DNA of 64,000 bases, from the NCBI GenBank assembly GCA_949710005.1, contig OX453283.1, positions 26,059,135-26,123,134 of the forward strand, written 5' to 3'. The DNA comes from Ricordea florida (lineage: Eukaryota > Cnidaria > Anthozoa > Corallimorpharia > Ricordeidae). Position 1 is the first letter of the stretch. Each line of letters begins with the position of its first letter. The position numbers were made by a program, and so were the translations under genes. Under the pieces are notes generated by a model, which was not told the DNA's origin, ran no database searches, and saw nothing but the letters and a program-made list of their open reading frames with translations. Shown here in pieces: positions 63,590 through 64,000 of the stretch.

Positions 63590-63739
63590 CTCGCATTTAA
63601 ACCTTCCTGCGCCAGTCTGTGTGCAAATGGCAGACTCGTGGCAGGTGTGTGTGCCATTGGTGCAGAGGTCTCCAGGGTAACAGCCGGTGTATCCATCACC
63701 GATAAATCCCGGATGACAGGCGCCGCATATGAAGCTGCC
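63590..63739 (-). CDS. Thrombospondin gene exon 1 in window: EGF-like
   Basis: Fifty codons, phase 0 at both ends, acceptor TTTATCAG and donor GTATGA. Six or more cysteines in EGF spacing (CGACHPGFIGDGYTGC, then CTNGTHTCHESAIC), as in thrombospondin EGF modules. Upstream exons lie beyond the window. Confidence 0.85.
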
Positions 63740-64000
63740 CTGATAAAGAAAGAAAATCGTTCAACACTCGACCAGTAGATACAATCTTCAATCAGATTTG
63801 ACGAACAGGAAACTCTCCAATTTAAATATCAGACAAATGTATGGCACGTGTGGTGACAAGCTTCCTTCTCTACATCTGATAGAAATACCGACTGAATCGG
63901 ACGGTCACACCTAGATCGCTTCTAAAAAAATACAATCTTAGCCGTTTTTAGCGGTTTATTCAGTGGATGGCGGCTGTCTACTCTTTGGTACCTTGCGTTG
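63740..64000. other. Intron DNA at the right edge
   Basis: The intron upstream of exon 1 in window; no further exon can be supported before the edge. Confidence 0.5.

Larger units (their letters stand above)
31166..63739 (-). other. Thrombospondin-type gene with C-terminal LamG domains (gene span in window)
   Basis: Nineteen exons plus a tentative microexon join in frame over about 738 codons, each with GT and AG borders. The order is EGF-like, thrombospondin type-3 calcium-binding repeats, thrombospondin C-terminal (lectin-like) domain, a complete LamG/concanavalin-like domain and the start of a second. The product is a secreted, calcium-binding extracellular-matrix protein. The N terminus (beyond 64,000) and the 3' end are not seen. 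Ordinary thrombospondins end shortly after the C-terminal domain, so the LamG extension is unusual. Confidence 0.88.

Overview
The window is metazoan nuclear DNA. A split gene with consensus GT/AG introns, vertebrate-style extracellular modules, REL-type LINEs, SINEs and foldback MITEs make up most of it, and an AT-rich virus-like element sits at the left end. The thrombospondin sequence, the SINE body and the Polinton gene set look most like an anthozoan cnidarian (coral or anemone). That assignment rests on my recollection of related sequences, not on a search.

Region 1 (1 to about 13,970) is the right part of a Polinton/Maverick (adintovirus-like) element. It carries a protein-primed family-B DNA polymerase (5' end outside the window), a DDE integrase, a probable double jelly-roll major capsid protein, an A32/FtsK-type packaging ATPase, a probable penton-like protein and several membrane or coiled-coil virion-type proteins. 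All frames are intact. Plus-strand (virion-type) genes are mostly preceded by AATCTAAAGAT- or TATCTTATAAAT-like boxes. Minus-strand genes (integrase, a DUF2738-like protein and a three-gene accessory cluster) are preceded by AAAATTGATTTAAA-like boxes. The first set resembles the TCTA late signal of CroV/Mavirus and the second the AAAATTGA early signal of mimivirus-type giant viruses. Two near-identical hairpins lie exactly between convergent gene pairs.

Region 2 (13,970 to 27,516) is a tandem satellite of about 6.7 copies of a 2,032-bp unit. Each full unit contains a long imperfect palindrome, internal sub-repeats of about 190 bp and a tRNA-derived SINE. The two terminal units resemble each other more than the homogenised internal units.

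Region 3 (27,517 to 31,165) holds a foldback element, a weak candidate 3' exon and about 1.9 kb of degenerate minisatellite.

Region 4 (31,166 to the right edge) is a minus-strand thrombospondin-type gene. I could place 19 exons, plus a tentative 10-nt microexon, joined in frame: EGF-like domains, thrombospondin type-3 repeats, the thrombospondin C-terminal domain, then a complete LamG-like domain and the start of a second one. Its introns hold a nearly full-length REL-encoding LINE, two 5'-truncated relatives (all three starting directly at TAA microsatellites), two other LINE tails, at least three MITE families and several tandem repeats. One truncated LINE ends within about 10 bp of a splice donor. 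The gene does not visibly finish in the window, so the satellite and the Polinton may lie inside its next intron.
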